NCBI GenBank assembly: GCA_021613335.1
Contig: JAJTWR010000461.1
Span: forward strand, 186,001-250,000
Reading direction: 5' to 3'
Length of the DNA stretch: 64,000 nucleotides
From: Whitmania pigra
Taxonomy: Eukaryota > Annelida > Clitellata > Hirudinida > Haemopidae
Shown: piece after piece, positions 12,932 through 28,912 of the stretch
Position numbering within the stretch: the stretch's first letter is position 1
Layout: the number at the start of each line of letters is the position of its first letter
Notes under the pieces: model-generated
Told to the model about the DNA's origin: nothing
The model's input: only the letters and a program-made list of their open reading frames with translations
Database searches by the model: none
Made by a program: the position numbers and the translations under genes

Positions 12932-15900
12932 TTAAAATTTTTCGACATATTTTTCATCGGAAAAGATTTTGTCGTCAATTCCTTTTCTGTCTTCATCTGG
13001 AAAAAGAGGGGCCTTGCTGTTTGTGGTGCTCATATTCACAATGCTAGACTGATTTTCCACTTGGCCAGTATTTCTTAACTTGAGAGTGTTTCCAGATTTT
13101 GTATTGGCTGCAAATTCAATTATAGAGAAAGTACGTTGAAAGTTGGTTATTGTTGTCGATACAAGAATATCATAACATTTTTGGAAACTGACAAGAACAC
13201 AGCTCAACTTAAGCACAACTATATAGTTATTGCAACTACCTATTTTAAAGACTGCCTCTTCAATACTCGATGCCTTGTGGAAATATTTCGGCTTAGCTCT
13301 CCTGAACATAGTTGTAGGTTGTTTCTATAAAAATTTAGTAGATAAAATTAGTTATTATAAATCATAAAACGCATACACTAAAATATATTTTCATTGAAAT
13401 AATTTAATGAATATTTATATTTACTTGTAGATTGCAAGCGACAACCATGATGTTCTTCTTGTAAAGATCTTCCAATAGTTCCCTCATGCCCTGAAGAATT
13501 GATATTACAGAAATTATCCTCTTATTGTAGTTCAATTGACAAGTTATTGGAAATGACTAACTTGAATTGCAGTGGTGTCTATAATAGCAGCATGGGCCAT
13601 ATCGAGTACCAAACCCTCAATGTTACTATCTGAAAAATTACTTTAATCAATTACATATTGTAAAATTCATTCATACATGCCATCATAAAATGTTCAGCTA
13701 AAACGCCTCAGGAATCGCCTCTGGGGATGGACTTTATGTATGTTTGATCAAAATGTTTGTTTCATAAAGAGAAAGTCCCACAGTTATTTATAAATTTATA
13801 AGTTATTAATTGTAAAGCTTTATGAGAATTTTAATTGCAATAGGACTACTTTTTATAAGAACGCCTTACTGGCACTTTTGGCTTTGATCTTTTCCTTGAT
13901 ATAAGACACGGCTGGATACATTAGACCAACGTTAAGATGAGCAATCACGATATTCATCTTTTTGGACTTTCCGAACTTTTCAATTTAAATTTACTTTGAA
14001 TCTTGGAAAGTCTTATCAATTAACTCAATAATCGTCGTTGCTATTACGATATTGCTGTAGTTGACACTACATTCTTAGGCATTACAAATTAAAATATAAA
14101 AAGAAATAAAGTATAAAAAGAAATAATTATATTTAGTGCGCTAAATCTTAAGATAACTACGAGAAGGAATAATCGATTTAAATACTCACCAACTTTCTCC
14201 ATAGAGCATCATCAACGTGAAAGACCTTTTAAGGAGTTATTAGTTTTTAATAGGTTAAGCGCAACGGTAATTGAAATGATAATTATCGTCGAAAAACTCT
14301 TAACTAAATTGAAGAAAAAATGCAATTGAAAAGCCATTCCTCATCACCGTCATCCACCCCATGCAGCCCGCTACTTACCTTCACTTTTGGTCTTGCCATC
14401 GGATAAATGAGTATAAGGAAAGAAACGATCACACCGATCGCAATGCCAAACTGTGACAATGACGGAAATAATAACATTAGATAATCAGACCGTCAGTCGA
14501 TAAAATAGGATTAAAATCAACCTCGACGCTCAACACAAAAGATAAGATGAAAGTCACAATCCATGGTAGAAGGTCGATCCCTGGAAAAAATCAGGTTAGT
14601 CACCACGCATATCACATGCCACAATAATGGATTTCACCAACTTCTTGTCCTCCAAATGACCCAGAACTTGTGGAAAGTCATCATGTCCAGAACCGCCATT
14701 ATGATAACAACAGCTAGTGCAGCCTCAGGGATGTAGTAGAACAGGGGTGTCAAGAATTGTAGAGCCAGTAGGACCAGCACACCTGATGATTATATTTTTC
14801 ATACTCGAATGAGTAAATAAGTAAATAGATGGCTAACTAAATGAATTGTTCACCTGTTACTATTCCACCAGCCGGTGTTTTTACTCCACTGGCAGCGTTT
14901 AGAGCAGTCCTGAAAAACCATGATCGTGTTGATAATAGTCATAATTATAATATTATCGTTGTTATTTTCTCGTTCTCAGTTTGTATAGCCATATTTTTAT
15001 TTGTGAGAGAAAGAAAACCTTGAAAATGTTCCGGTGATGGGATAACCCATGACGAAAGCACCGAGCAGGTTGCCAATTCCTTTCAGAATTAAATCGAACA
15101 AATTATTTAACTTTTAAACATACGATTTCTCTAAATATTTGTGTAATTATTATGCTAAATTTGTATTAATGATTATTACTACTTGAGCGAGTTTATTATT
15201 TAGCACTTCAACAACGTTCACAGTCATCGTAAACAACTTGACATAAGTAAAGTGGATCTAACCATAACTGAGGAATTCTTGGTTTGGATCCATTCTGTAG
15301 TTGAATTTACGTGCTGAATAAATACGCCAAGCGAATATTTTCATTAGATCAAGGTTAATGAATAAGCAATTTATTATTTAAAACACGATTACCTCAAAGA
15401 ATATTTACTCACCAAAGACTCTACCAATGGCCATTGCTTCAATAAGACCAATCATTGGTAAGACTATAAAACCGATGCCCATCGACTACAGTCATAAAAA
15501 TGTATTTATTAATAATAACACAAATTTTACGTTAAATAATAGTTATCATCTCTTACAATTGTATTGTTTTTATTAGCTCTGTAATAGCATATTGATAAAC
15601 CTTAAACCTAAGAGGCATTTTCATACACCAAAAGGTTGCTTTGGCTATTTATTAAAATAACTAAAATCCAAAAGCCATTAATAATGGTTTATCCTAATTA
15701 ATTATGCTATCGTTTAATGTTTGCATGTTTTATGTTATAAACAAATGTTGTAATTTCATTTCTTTTACATACTGAAGCCATATCGGTGACTGTGTAGGTT
15801 TTGTTGGTTTTCGAGTCGTAAAGAGAAAAAGGAGGAGATTGGAAAGACGGAATTCCAGGCGGAATATTGCCAATCAGACTAAATGGCATTGATCCATTTT

Positions 15901-17932
15901 CCAAGAATATGTAAGCTGCCACAGAAGCTCCGACTATGATCATGATGTTACGTGCTAAAAATGGAATTCAATATTAATAACCAGTGATAAACTAAGTTAG
16001 GTTAGAACGATTATTGCCGGTAAATGAATTAATGCGTCATTTTGGACTCAAGCATGTATCATATATATGTGCTATATCCAAATTATTAATTATTACAATA
16101 AACAAATAAGCAGTAAAATTAATCCAAACTACATTGATGTTAAAAATGAAATGATTGTTAACTGTTTACATACCTGTTCCAACAAGCCAAACTATTTGAC
16201 TAAGGATTTTCATAGGAAGGGAGGTGGCTGGCTTAGACCAAACCTTCAATTCTTTGATTTTCTGCGATTTAGATGAAGATACTGGAGATGATATTGATAC
16301 GGATGATGGCTACAACGCCTTAAACTTACCCTAAATAGAACTATGAAGAATATGCACACTACGCCCATCAGGAAGTCCCACAACCTTGAACATGTGACAT
16401 GCAATACTCCGATCATCGTGGTCAATATTATAATAATTTTCTGCATTTTTATCGTTACTTACCGAGTCTCTGGTATTTTCTGAATGGTCTGAATGAGTTG
16501 CGGAATAAAATCTCTTGACACATTTTTCAGACCCCACCATTTCTGTGAGACAAAAGAAAAAAATTTGTTCAATGCTATAAACAACAAATTACGATATTTA
16601 GATAATTCTAAAGGCCAACCTTGACTTGTGTCATTCCGATTGTTATGGCAGCAGCTGTGGTGAAGGCTTTCATGACAGGAAACGATATGAAATCACAGAA
16701 TGCTCCTGCAGCATAAAGTAGACATAAAAAAACGTTCATTTCTAATTCTTCTAAGATCGTTAAAACTGTTTGCCACTTACCGAACCCGATGAAGTACATA
16801 ATGAGCTGAACTATCCCGGTGAAGAACCCCAGAACGACAGCGTAGGTCGGATCGCCATCAACTGGATTCTTGCCGTAAGAGGCGGTCAAAATGGACATGA
16901 TGGCCGATGGGCCCAATGTAATGTCCTTGGATCCTCCGAAAACTGCGTACACGAAGCTTCCAATAAAGGCGGAGTAAAGACCGTACTGTTAATCAAATGT
17001 TGTATATTATTACATCATAAGTTTAATAATAATTATATTTAATTTGTATATTTAATTAAGTGCACATTATTAGTATTATATTACTGCTATAAATCAAAGA
17101 CGTCACAGCAATTCCACCTGTACGGGAACATTTGCAATTTTAGCGTAGGCGATGGATTGGGGAAGGACTGTCAGGCCCACGGTGAAGCCAGCGATGAGGT
17201 CACCTTGTAATTCTGCCAATCTAGACAATAGAGTTCACAACGATAAACAAAATAATTCACAAAACAATGGAATACTAAATAAATTTGTTTAAAACAAAAT
17301 ATAAAAGTAATTTATTTGGCATATGAAACAAATTGTCCTCCAATTACAGCAGAAAATACAACCTTCACCGTTGCCAATCCGATGCTCATAAAACTCGAAA
17401 ATTATAATGCATAATGATAAAAAAAAATGTCTTGACAACATCTGAACAAAGGACGTTTCTTATCGATATACAAAAGGGGTTGAAAACTTATTACTTGGCC
17501 TTACCTATACTTCGGACCCCATTCGAGTATTGGCATAATTCGTTTGAGTTTCTCGTAGCTGAAGCAAGATCGAGCAACTTTTTTTAGATCGATCTTCGAC
17601 AGCGTGTGACTGATCTCCCTTCCTTCATCACTCAATTCTTCTCCGAACTTGTGAAAATTCACTTTGGCTTCTCCGCAGCAGCCATTTCCAGCTACGGCTC
17701 CCTCGTCATAGTCGTCGAGATCGTCCAGTTGTTCTGTCAGAGTGTAACCCTCGTCGACTATTTCTTTCCTCGGATATTCTTCTTCTACTCCGCTCTCGTA
17801 TTCGTCGTCGGTCTCGTAATAGCCATAATTTTCCAGGCCTTTTGGAAGAGGCTTGTCCTGGAGATTCGGAATGGAACCGGAGCTTGCATTCTTAAGATGA
17901 TGGCTGGATTTGTTGTAGTGAGAATGGGACAT
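12932..17932 (-). CDS. SLC26A11: SLC26 family anion transporter, SLC26A11-like
   Basis: Multi-pass anion (sulfate/chloride) transporter with a C-terminal STAS domain. Exons: 17932..17505, 17220..17118, 16985..16781, 16705..16620, 16542..16463, 16384..16330, 16261..16174, 15954..15773, 15485..15413, 15313..15263, 15079..15019, 14909..14854, 14782..14642, 14580..14522, 14450..14379, 14225..14190, 13975..13870, 13629..13562, 13490..13425, 13324..13240, 13107..12932. All 20 introns are in phase; the product is 758 residues. Visible: WGPKYR before the first membrane helix, GDLIAGFTVGLTVLPQSIAYA (SLC26/SulP signature region), YGLYSAFIGSFVYAVFGGS, ISFPVMKAFTTAAAITIG, IPPFSL-like extracellular loop, GRVFG/NQEFLS, GAFVMGYPITGTFSRTA, then STAS (LVLDMAHAAIIDTTAI). 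The loop and STAS tail resemble SLC26A11 more than other SLC26 members. The N-terminus is about 100 residues longer than usual and very acidic. Confidence 0.93.
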
Positions 17933-20835
17933 AGCTTGAGAGGCTCGTGAATGGTAAGTGTTGGAGATAGAAACTTCACCTGTTGTAATAAATACATTCC
18001 ACTAATGCTGACAACACATCGCAAACTTTTACCGGTTTATAAGTTTATTTTTAGTTGCCAGAATAAGATATTAAAAGTTGCTCTGATCGAGCTATATTGA
18101 AAATGTGGATTCCACAAAATAAAACAGCCTTTTTTTAAAGCCAGATGAATGAAATTAAACTCTGGACTCGAAAAATTAATTTTTTGCTATGGATATCGTT
18201 AAATCGAAAAGCACCTACCTCGATATCAGTTTACTAGTTTAAAATTAATTAATGACAAAATTTAGACCTATGAGCATCAAATATCAGAAATAATTGCCAG
18301 TTGACATCTTTTATATACTTCAGTTGATAGTTGAGTTTGCGAGTAGAACATGGACAAGCGCACCAGTGGTATCACATGCAAACATCTCTGCACGCATCCA
18401 TTCACACATACAGATATAGATTATCAGCATGCACTTTACAGAATGTTATATCATTCCATAAATGTGTTCACTCAGTCGAGTTTGTAATTTATGCTAGCGA
18501 TTGGTTGAACTCGGCCATTTAGGATCAAATTAATCACTGCTTCGACGTGCACATAACCCTAACTTCTGTCAAAAACTGATTCTTTCTCGAAGATATTTAC
18601 GCAATGATGTTTTTTGCTATTTTTTTCTTGAAAGGGTCGTTCGAAAGAGTGAGAAGTTTTCTGCAAATTCAGCATTTGCATTTCAAAATAATAGTCCATA
18701 AAATCTGCATATAAGATAACGTAACGATTTGTGCGGTACTTTTACTTTGTTTAAAATTACATAAAAGGTTATTACAGACGGAAGTAGGGCAAACAATGTC
18801 GAAGCTAAAAATCTGTCAATCTACAATAAACACTTCAATGAGGCTAATTATGTCTTTGCGTTCAAGAAGGTTCTATCAAGTCCGAAATGAGACTTTCAAG
18901 ATTATTATTAGAAGGACCTTGAATACCACAAATATTTGTCTCGTTTTACTGAACGTAATATTGTAGCAATTCTTGAATTTTAAAAATTGTCACTCAAAGT
19001 TTACTGTACGAAAACAGTTTACAGTTTAAATTAGCTAATCAGATATTAAGAGCGACTGCTAAGAGGGATTTTAAATATCTTTAAAATTGTCCTGAAAGTA
19101 ATAAGAGATAAGTAATTATTTCATGCAAATATTAAATGCGATCAAATTAAAACGCATCATGACACAACATTTTGCAAATACTTTCAATTACTTGAAGATC
19201 ATATTCTTAAAGATTCACACTTTTAGTCTTGAGCAAACTATAGCTTAAAAATGACGATGAGTTCAAAATCCAAACTTAAAATACTTAATTCTGCAGCAAA
19301 GTCGATTGGAATTCAATAAAGTAATCGAGATTAAGTAAGCAACAATGCGCCAAACCAATATTTGGATTAGGGCCTCATTTCTTTCCAGGGGTGCAAGCGG
19401 ATGAAAAGACTTTTTTTGCTTCTCACCGAAAATCTGGGGACTGCCATGCAGGGATGACGAGATTCAAGAGGTTAAGTTGGTTACAGACTACCAAAAAAGA
19501 TTTCATATTGCAAATGGAATTTTTCACTCAAGCTTAATGTAATTATTATATTAGCTCAAGAATGATTGTGCTCGGTAATACTGTGTACCATTTCCCTCCA
19601 TAACTAATGAAAAAGCTGTGCTTAAGACTTGTAATGCCAGCCTTGAAAGATTGTTTAACTATATATTTAAGAAATAATTTGGGATTTGTGGATTTGCCTC
19701 TTTCGGTGAGAACATTAGCTAAAATTGTGGACAGAGAGAACCTACCATTTGCTTTTGTTGGAGTTCGTGGTTAAACAAATCAAATCTGTCTAAATTCAGG
19801 TTTCGCGGGTTGATTGATCAAGCATGACTAGGAATAATTTGGAATTGGACGAACAATTCGCTAAAATTTTCACGCCGTTATGGACAAAGGCTCTAGTTAA
19901 CTACTAACATGGAACTTCTACATTAATAAATAAACGATTAATTAAGCATTGAAAGCACATGCCTTCGACATGTCTGTGCCAATGAAATACTAAAAAATGA
20001 TAACTTTTATATTTAGATCTTGTCTTTATAGATAATCTATCCAGCCAGAGATACTATTTCATAATCAAGTGAAGCGCTTGATCAATGACGCATGAACGCT
20101 CGCGACTTCTAATGGTATGGATTCGAAATTTGAATTTTACGCTTCGTCGGCTTGAATTAAATCTTGCATAATGTTCAATCTGACTTTCGGTATTTCGGAA
20201 GAATGCTATGCAGATGTCTCTGGAAAATTCGTTGAATTAAAAACGTTCAGGGAGTACCGGTGGGTAGCTAACGTACAGACTAATAACTAGTTTCAGAACA
20301 TAAATGTTCATCAAGGTTATCTACTACAGGCGCGCGTCCAATGACCCAATGTGCAGCACTTAGCAAAACGATAACAAAAATAACATAGAAAAACGTGCCC
20401 ATGTCTTGTTTCCGAATGGCATCTAAAACAAGTGCAAAAATTTCGCGAGGCTGAAAAGGAATTAACAGTGAATCGAGCGTGCAAAGCCGAAAACCATATA
20501 AACATTTATATGCTAATTATTTTTTTTCGAGCAAAAAACATATTGACGGCACGACAAAGATGTTTATACCAGGTACAACACAACCCATTGATAGAAACAG
20601 CATATTGAAACAATTTAATCAATAAAATGAATTATCTGCTTAAGCTCAAATCAGGATTCTCCCCATTGTCACATCCGACTTAATGCCAAAGGCAAACGAA
20701 GTTCGTCAAGTGTTTACTGATTCTAGGACAGGATTATAGATGTACCAATAAAAATTCAAAGCGGGGTACAATTCGAGCATTCCCTCAAATCCATCCAGTT
20801 TTTCATAGAAATTTTGTCTTAAGGCCACACATGCA
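17933..20835. other. intergenic region, nothing supported
   Basis: AT-rich DNA with scattered short open frames, none with splice support. It holds the putative promoter of the SLC26 gene (right of 17932) and the 3' flank of the MGAT4-like gene. No RNA gene or transposon ends were recognised. Confidence 0.5.
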
Positions 20836-23393
20836 TTACTTTACAGAAAATATTAACAAGTTTGTAAGCAACACCTCATCACTGGTCCCTTTCGTCCATT
20901 TAAGAACAATGCAAGAGACCCTTGTATCATTCACAGACAGAGTCCCTGAACATACGCCAAAAGTACCAATTTCCCTTGTGTCCAAGCATTGAATGTCGTT
21001 GTTTTCGACCGAACGTATCTTGTATCGATGACCTACGACTAAAGAAACATCTTTTGAGCAGTAATCTTTCTTGTCACCGGTTTCTAGAGTAATGCTGCTA
21101 ATATTTTGTTTGTCGGGGAACAAAAATAGGATGGTATGGTTGGTCTGTATACCCTTTATTTTGAAATGAAAGGAATGCCCAGGTATGTAGAACTGCCACA
21201 AATCCTCTGAGATGTTGCTGAAGATGGCTGCCAGGGGATTTACAGCATTTTGGATCTTAGATGTTTCATACTGTACCCTGACATTTTCATGCTTTTCAGC
21301 ATCAAACATTCTGATAAATAAAAAAACAGAGCCAATTTTTATCTGCAAATGTGTTCGTAAATCTTTCAACATTACAACTCCTCCTACCTATCTTTGAGCT
21401 TGTTCTCCTGCAAAAAGTTGAAGGATGACTTAAGGCCAAAGTGTTGGAATAGGGCAGGAATGTGGAAGTACTTTTGACCTTGTCCCATGTTTTTGAGAAA
21501 GTAAACGATCAACCAATCGACAGGCTGTTCGTCGTAGTAGAATGCCAGAAATGTTGCCAGCTTTTCGAGATCTTCCGACCGAAAAAGCTTTCCTATGAAT
21601 CCAAGTTCTGAGAAATCGAGTATCGTCCATCTTGCTTTCAGGCTCGTGTCTCGAGTCGGTCCTTTGCGACGATCGTCTCTCTTTAGCAAAAGATCTTTCG
21701 CAACTGAAACACTGACATTTGAGGGCATTGCAAGATAAAGTTCTTGAAGAATCTGCCTGAAATCTCTGAGGTTTTCCTTAAAATCCACTGCCTTGATGTA
21801 TCTCTCAATGGAATCTGCAAATCCATGCACAGTAAGAACATCATCTTCAAGCTGAAGGTGATACTGACCCAAAGAGCTACAAAACCTGAATAACAACATT
21901 GAAACAAAGTAGTTTCAGTACCCTAATTTTCGTGTTGTTTTGTAGACTGTTAATTCTAAAAGAATATTATTAATGGGTTACAAACTGTTTCATAATCGAT
22001 GATTAGTTTGGCAGCTTGTATATATTGTTTATATAAATCACCCGTGTTAAATAAACAATTAGTTTTGAAAAGTATTTACGATCATTCACCTGAACAAGAA
22101 GATGAAATCCGAAACCTGCTTGGCCCTCCAGCGGACTCTCTCGGGAGGATCGTTGAAGTTTTGTTTAAGATCGTCAAGGCGAGGATAAAAATCGGGTTTG
22201 ACTCGAACGATACGGAAAAAACCGTCCTCCAGAGATTTTGGAAATGTTAAAATCAATTCTTTTTCCACAAGAAAGTTGTAGTTGTGGTCGACGTCGCAGA
22301 GGAAGACGACGCAGATGATTTTCGCTTTGTCCACGCCAGAGGATTTAGCTTCGAGATCGTGCAAGCTCTTTATCAAGTACGTCGAATTGATGACTCTCTT
22401 TATAGACGGTATACCGATGGTCAGGAATGCTAAGGAAACATTACATTTTAGCTTCTCGACACCAATCTATGCAAATGCTGAGATTATGCCACGAAAAACG
22501 GAAAATTTTTAAGGTATGGTAACTATATTACATATTAACTACATTAAAGTTCTGGCCTTTAATTATAAACAGTTATTACTATCTGAAATGACAACGGTTT
22601 AAGCATAAGAAACAAATGAAACCTTTGCCTTTTCTCCTCTTGCCAGTTTGAATTGCATATTTATGCACTTCATTTCCTAGTTGCCAGTTCAGGTCTGGAC
22701 TTTCATTGAAGTAATTCTGTGGCACCAAATCAATAGATTAATAATCAAGTAATTAAGTTCCAATTTAATAAAATTAAAAATATTATTTCAGTAGACTGGT
22801 GAATGCAATGGTCTGACACATATTAATAGACCAAGAAATTTGAATAAGCATTTAGCACTTGAAATGCTTTTCTTAAGAAAATAAATTTGGTGTCATTCAA
22901 GAATATCTGAATCAATAAAAATCATCTCATTTTGGTCAGATAAAAAAAATGGATGTTTTTATGATGCATGATGCATCGTTATTAATCAATTCAATACTAA
23001 CAACAACTGGTTCATTCTCAAGCTCTATGTAGGTTAAATTGAGGCAGGCTTTTGGGTAGAGTTTTGAACTGTCTAATAAATTAAGACAGAACTATCAGCA
23101 TTATTAGATATTAAAAAGTTGTACCAATATAGATGGTTTAAATACTTTGAAATATATTAATCATTCTTCGTTGTGGATCATGCAATATCGTTATTAGTCC
23201 CATGTCTTTCGAGGATTTAAAAAGTTTTAAAATGATGATTAATATGTTAACCTTTGTCGGTATAAACCTTATATTTGTAACTATATCTACGTGACAGCAT
23301 AAGAAAGACTATAGACCAAATCACACATTTTAAAATTTGGCATTTTCTTTTAAAAGAAAATCGTACAAAATTAATTAACAGCCTAACTATCAT
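20836..23393 (-). CDS. MGAT4: alpha-1,3-mannosyl-glycoprotein 4-beta-N-acetylglucosaminyltransferase (GnT-IV) homologue
   Basis: Golgi type II enzyme, glycosyltransferase family 54, which adds a beta-1,4 GlcNAc branch to complex N-glycans. Exons: 23393..23252, 23072..23002, 22716..22623, 22429..22090, 21885..21388, 21310..20836; all phases agree; 539 residues, against about 535 in vertebrates. The first exon gives a short basic cytoplasmic tail and a signal anchor (about residues 23-34). Catalytic-region landmarks are LTIGIPSIKR, FYPRLDDLKQNFNDP, ERVRWRAKQ, and QLEDD at 227-231 (metal-binding acidic triad), then DFSELGFIGKLF and DEQPVDWL. The last exon is the C-terminal lectin-like half. Which vertebrate paralogue (A, B or C) it matches is unclear. 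It is divergent from LIN7, with 307 bp between start codons. Confidence 0.92.
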
Positions 23394-23700
23394 TCGATTA
23401 CCTAAAACTCAAAAAATAACTGAACTATTGTGACTAGGAAAGATGTGAATAGTTTCACTCAATTCGTTCAATATCTCGTATCAGGTAAAACCAAATAATC
23501 AAATGCGACAAACCATTTAAAAAACGATCTATGAAAACAAATAATAATTTGAATTAAAAAAAGCTTTTTTTAATATTTTCTATTACAATAAAGAAAGAAA
23601 TAGGGTTAATATTTATGCAATAAAAAATAACTAATTCGTAACATAGAATTACTCAAAGTAAACTAATACAAGTGATTAGATTAGATCGGTTGTTGTCGAC
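23394..23700. promoter_or_regulatory. putative bidirectional promoter between MGAT4 and LIN7
   Basis: Only 307 bp separate the minus-strand MGAT4 start codon from the plus-strand LIN7 start codon, so both 5' ends must lie here if neither gene has a remote untranslated exon. The sequence is very AT-rich. I see no clear TATA box or initiator that I would trust. Confidence 0.4.
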
Positions 23701-25277
23701 ATGTCCAACGCAGGTGAACCGTTGTCTCTCGCGAAAGGTTAGTTCAATTTTCTTTTGAATTTGTTGGGTTATTGTCATGAAGCCTTTACTTATTAAAAAA
23801 AATAATTTTTGTCAAGATGTTCAGCGAGCGATCGAGCTTTTAGATGTTCTTCAGAGAAGTAAGTCGTATTCTCACTTCGTAAAGTTCCCTTAACTAGTAA
23901 CTAGATTTTTGAATTAAATAGTTTTAGAATTATTAGGTTGGAACTAATAAAATTGATATGTAACGCCTTATTTAAACGAATTTTGGCTGACTAACTGTAC
24001 TTCAAATATGTTGAAATATTGCATTACTCATGCAGCTGGGGACTTTCAAAATTCCAAGCTAGCAGACTTACAGAGGGTGCTGCAGAGTGATTTCTTCAAT
24101 GCCGTTCGAGAAGTTTATGAACACGTATACGAAACTGTTGAGATGCAAGGGAGTCCAGAAGTTAGAGCCAATGCCACAGCTAAAGTATCTTTGATTTTAT
24201 TTTGAGAATTTGATGTTTTGTTTTTTATAAATTAAATTAATAAGCCATTTTGAAAAAAAAATTATTACCAATTATGTTAATTAGTAAGTACTCTTCAAAT
24301 GAAATTTTCTGAGCAAGTAAATGTGGAAATGATTTAAAAAATGTTTTTTTGTTTCAACTTATAGCTGTAAACACTCATAGGGGGAGTAAATGTTCTATAT
24401 AGATCTATAAAATAAAGTTAAAAACCTTTTGGTTTTCCTAAGGCCACGGTTGCTGCATTTGCGGCCAGCGAGGGTCATGCCCACCCAAGAGTTGTTGAAT
24501 TGTTGAAGACAGAAGAAGGTCTCGGATTCAACGTAATGGGTGGAAAAGAACAAAACTCGCCGATATACATTTCCAGAATCATTCCGGGGGGCGTGGCCGA
24601 GAGGCACGGTAACCTGAAGAGGGGCGACCAGTTGCTTTCGGTCAACGGAGTGGTGAGTCAACTACGTGCATTAATTCATTCAATTTTTAAACTTCAACAT
24701 CATGCATTAATTCTTAATTCATGCATTAACTGCAAGCCGTAACACATTTCGGAGAACTGTTGAATGCTTTTTATGGACAACAATTACATCCGTTGCAAGC
24801 TATTTGTTAAATATGAATAATAATGATAATGATAATAGCTGACTTAAAAGATGATTGTTGCTCGTGTTTCAGAGCGTGGAAGGGGAGCCTCACGAGAGAG
24901 CCGTTGAACTTTTGAAGGCTGCACAAGGTCCGTTTGTTCTGATTGGATGTTTGAAAAATCAATCATTTGAATTTTGTAAAAATCAATCATTCGAATTTTG
25001 TAAAAATCAATCATTCGAATTTTGGAAAAATCAATCATTCGAATTTTGGAAAAATCAATCATTCGAATTTTGGAAAAATCAATCATTCGAATCAACTAAC
25101 GTTATTCTGCACCATCTGTAGTTACTTGTGCAAATAATATATTACATACATTACATTAGTAACATTTCAGTGTTACTTACAGGCACTGTAAAACTGGTGG
25201 TGAGGTACACACCAAGAGTCCTTGATGACATTGAAGCAAGATTTGACAGGAAGCATGCCAAGACGAGACTGACGTAG
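23701..25277 (+). CDS. LIN7: LIN-7 homologue (L27 and PDZ scaffold)
   Basis: Small polarity scaffold that links CASK/PALS-type MAGUKs through L27 and binds receptor C-termini through PDZ. Exons: 23701..23737, 23817..23858, 24036..24184, 24443..24652, 24873..24927, 25183..25277; phases agree; 195 residues, against 197 in vertebrate LIN7C. L27: [10 protein letters not shown], then [20 protein letters not shown]. The linker [20 protein letters not shown] is almost invariant in the family. PDZ: carboxylate-binding GLGF at 102-105, then [51 protein letters not shown]. The fifth exon can read through its donor into an open in-frame minisatellite (24954-25091), a possible alternative end that would truncate the PDZ fold. 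A candidate AATAAA lies at 25804-25809. Confidence 0.96.
24954..25091. repeat. 24-bp minisatellite, about six copies
   Basis: Six tandem copies of a 24-bp unit (AAAAATCAATCATTCGAATT followed by TTGG, with early TTGT variants) sit inside the last LIN7 intron, 27 bp past the donor. As the unit is a multiple of three and has no stop in the exon frame, the frame stays open through all copies to a stop near 25121. Confidence 0.95.
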
Positions 25278-26306
25278 CCGTCATGCACAAGGAATCAATT
25301 TCACCGACAACAGAAGAACCGTTTGCAGCTACTTCAATTTTTATTCGTTATTTGTCAGCATCGCTACCAATAACTTGAACGCTTCTGGACAATTTATTTT
25401 ATATGCATTATCATCTTTGCATTTTACCAAGTTTTTCTGCAAGGCCAAATCTTGTATGCTAGCAATTTCATTTGACACAAGACTCGTACTTTTTAAGTTT
25501 GGTATGAATGGACTTATTACTTAGGTGTGTACACATCTTTAGATGGCAACAGAACTAGATCAGTAAGTGGTTTTTTAGGATATCTCTCTCAATGGGACTG
25601 CATTACAGTTTCCAGAATCTACCATAATGGTTACTGAAATCTTATATTTTACAATTTTAATCCTTAAATACACATTGAACTATTCTTGCAAACAGCCGTT
25701 TAAAACTTTCAATTTATTCTGTTTGACGGAAGGATTCATCGTCCGAATTCATTGTGAGCTTGAATTAGATTTAAATCTAGCCCTCAACTAAAACAAAGGC
25801 CCAAATAAACTAGTAAAACCGTGCAGAGGAGTTGCCAATTCAACATGCTGACAAATCATTGATTCCTATGCTGTTGGTCTGTAAATTGTTGAATAAGCTC
25901 ATATTTTACCATAAAAAGTAGTGTCAATACTATGCCAAAACTGCTTTCAGGATATGCGCAAATGCATTGAGCTCCTTGCAAGCTACATGCCAACACGTAA
26001 TTCCTATTTGATAGGTTGGCATGATGAACAATTTCTTAGCAAAAGATGAGTTAGCTCAGCCTCTTGAAAGCTGCCATGTTGAGCAAAGAAAAAACAGCTC
26101 CTCTGGCAAGTGCAGCCAGAAACATACTCTAAGACGGGCAATACTAAAGTCATCACTTTATCACAATGAGGACAGCAGATGAGGACCATTGGAAACAAGA
26201 CTAGGCATATCATCAACAAAATGTCATGAACATATTTTGTGTTGAAAACATTAATTGCTTCATGCCCTTGGAAGTAGTCAATCGTTCAGAGATTTTATGA
26301 TTTGGA
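25278..26306. other. 3' flanks of LIN7 and DNAJC25
   Basis: Tail-to-tail intergenic DNA. A candidate plus-strand poly(A) signal AATAAA lies at 25804-25809. No coding exon supported. Confidence 0.5.

Positions 26307-28912
<2,606 letters not shown>

Noticed and set aside
17606..17950. 114-codon plus-strand frame with signal-like segments
   Set aside because: Antisense of the acidic first SLC26 exon; acidic codons read as hydrophobic ones on the other strand.
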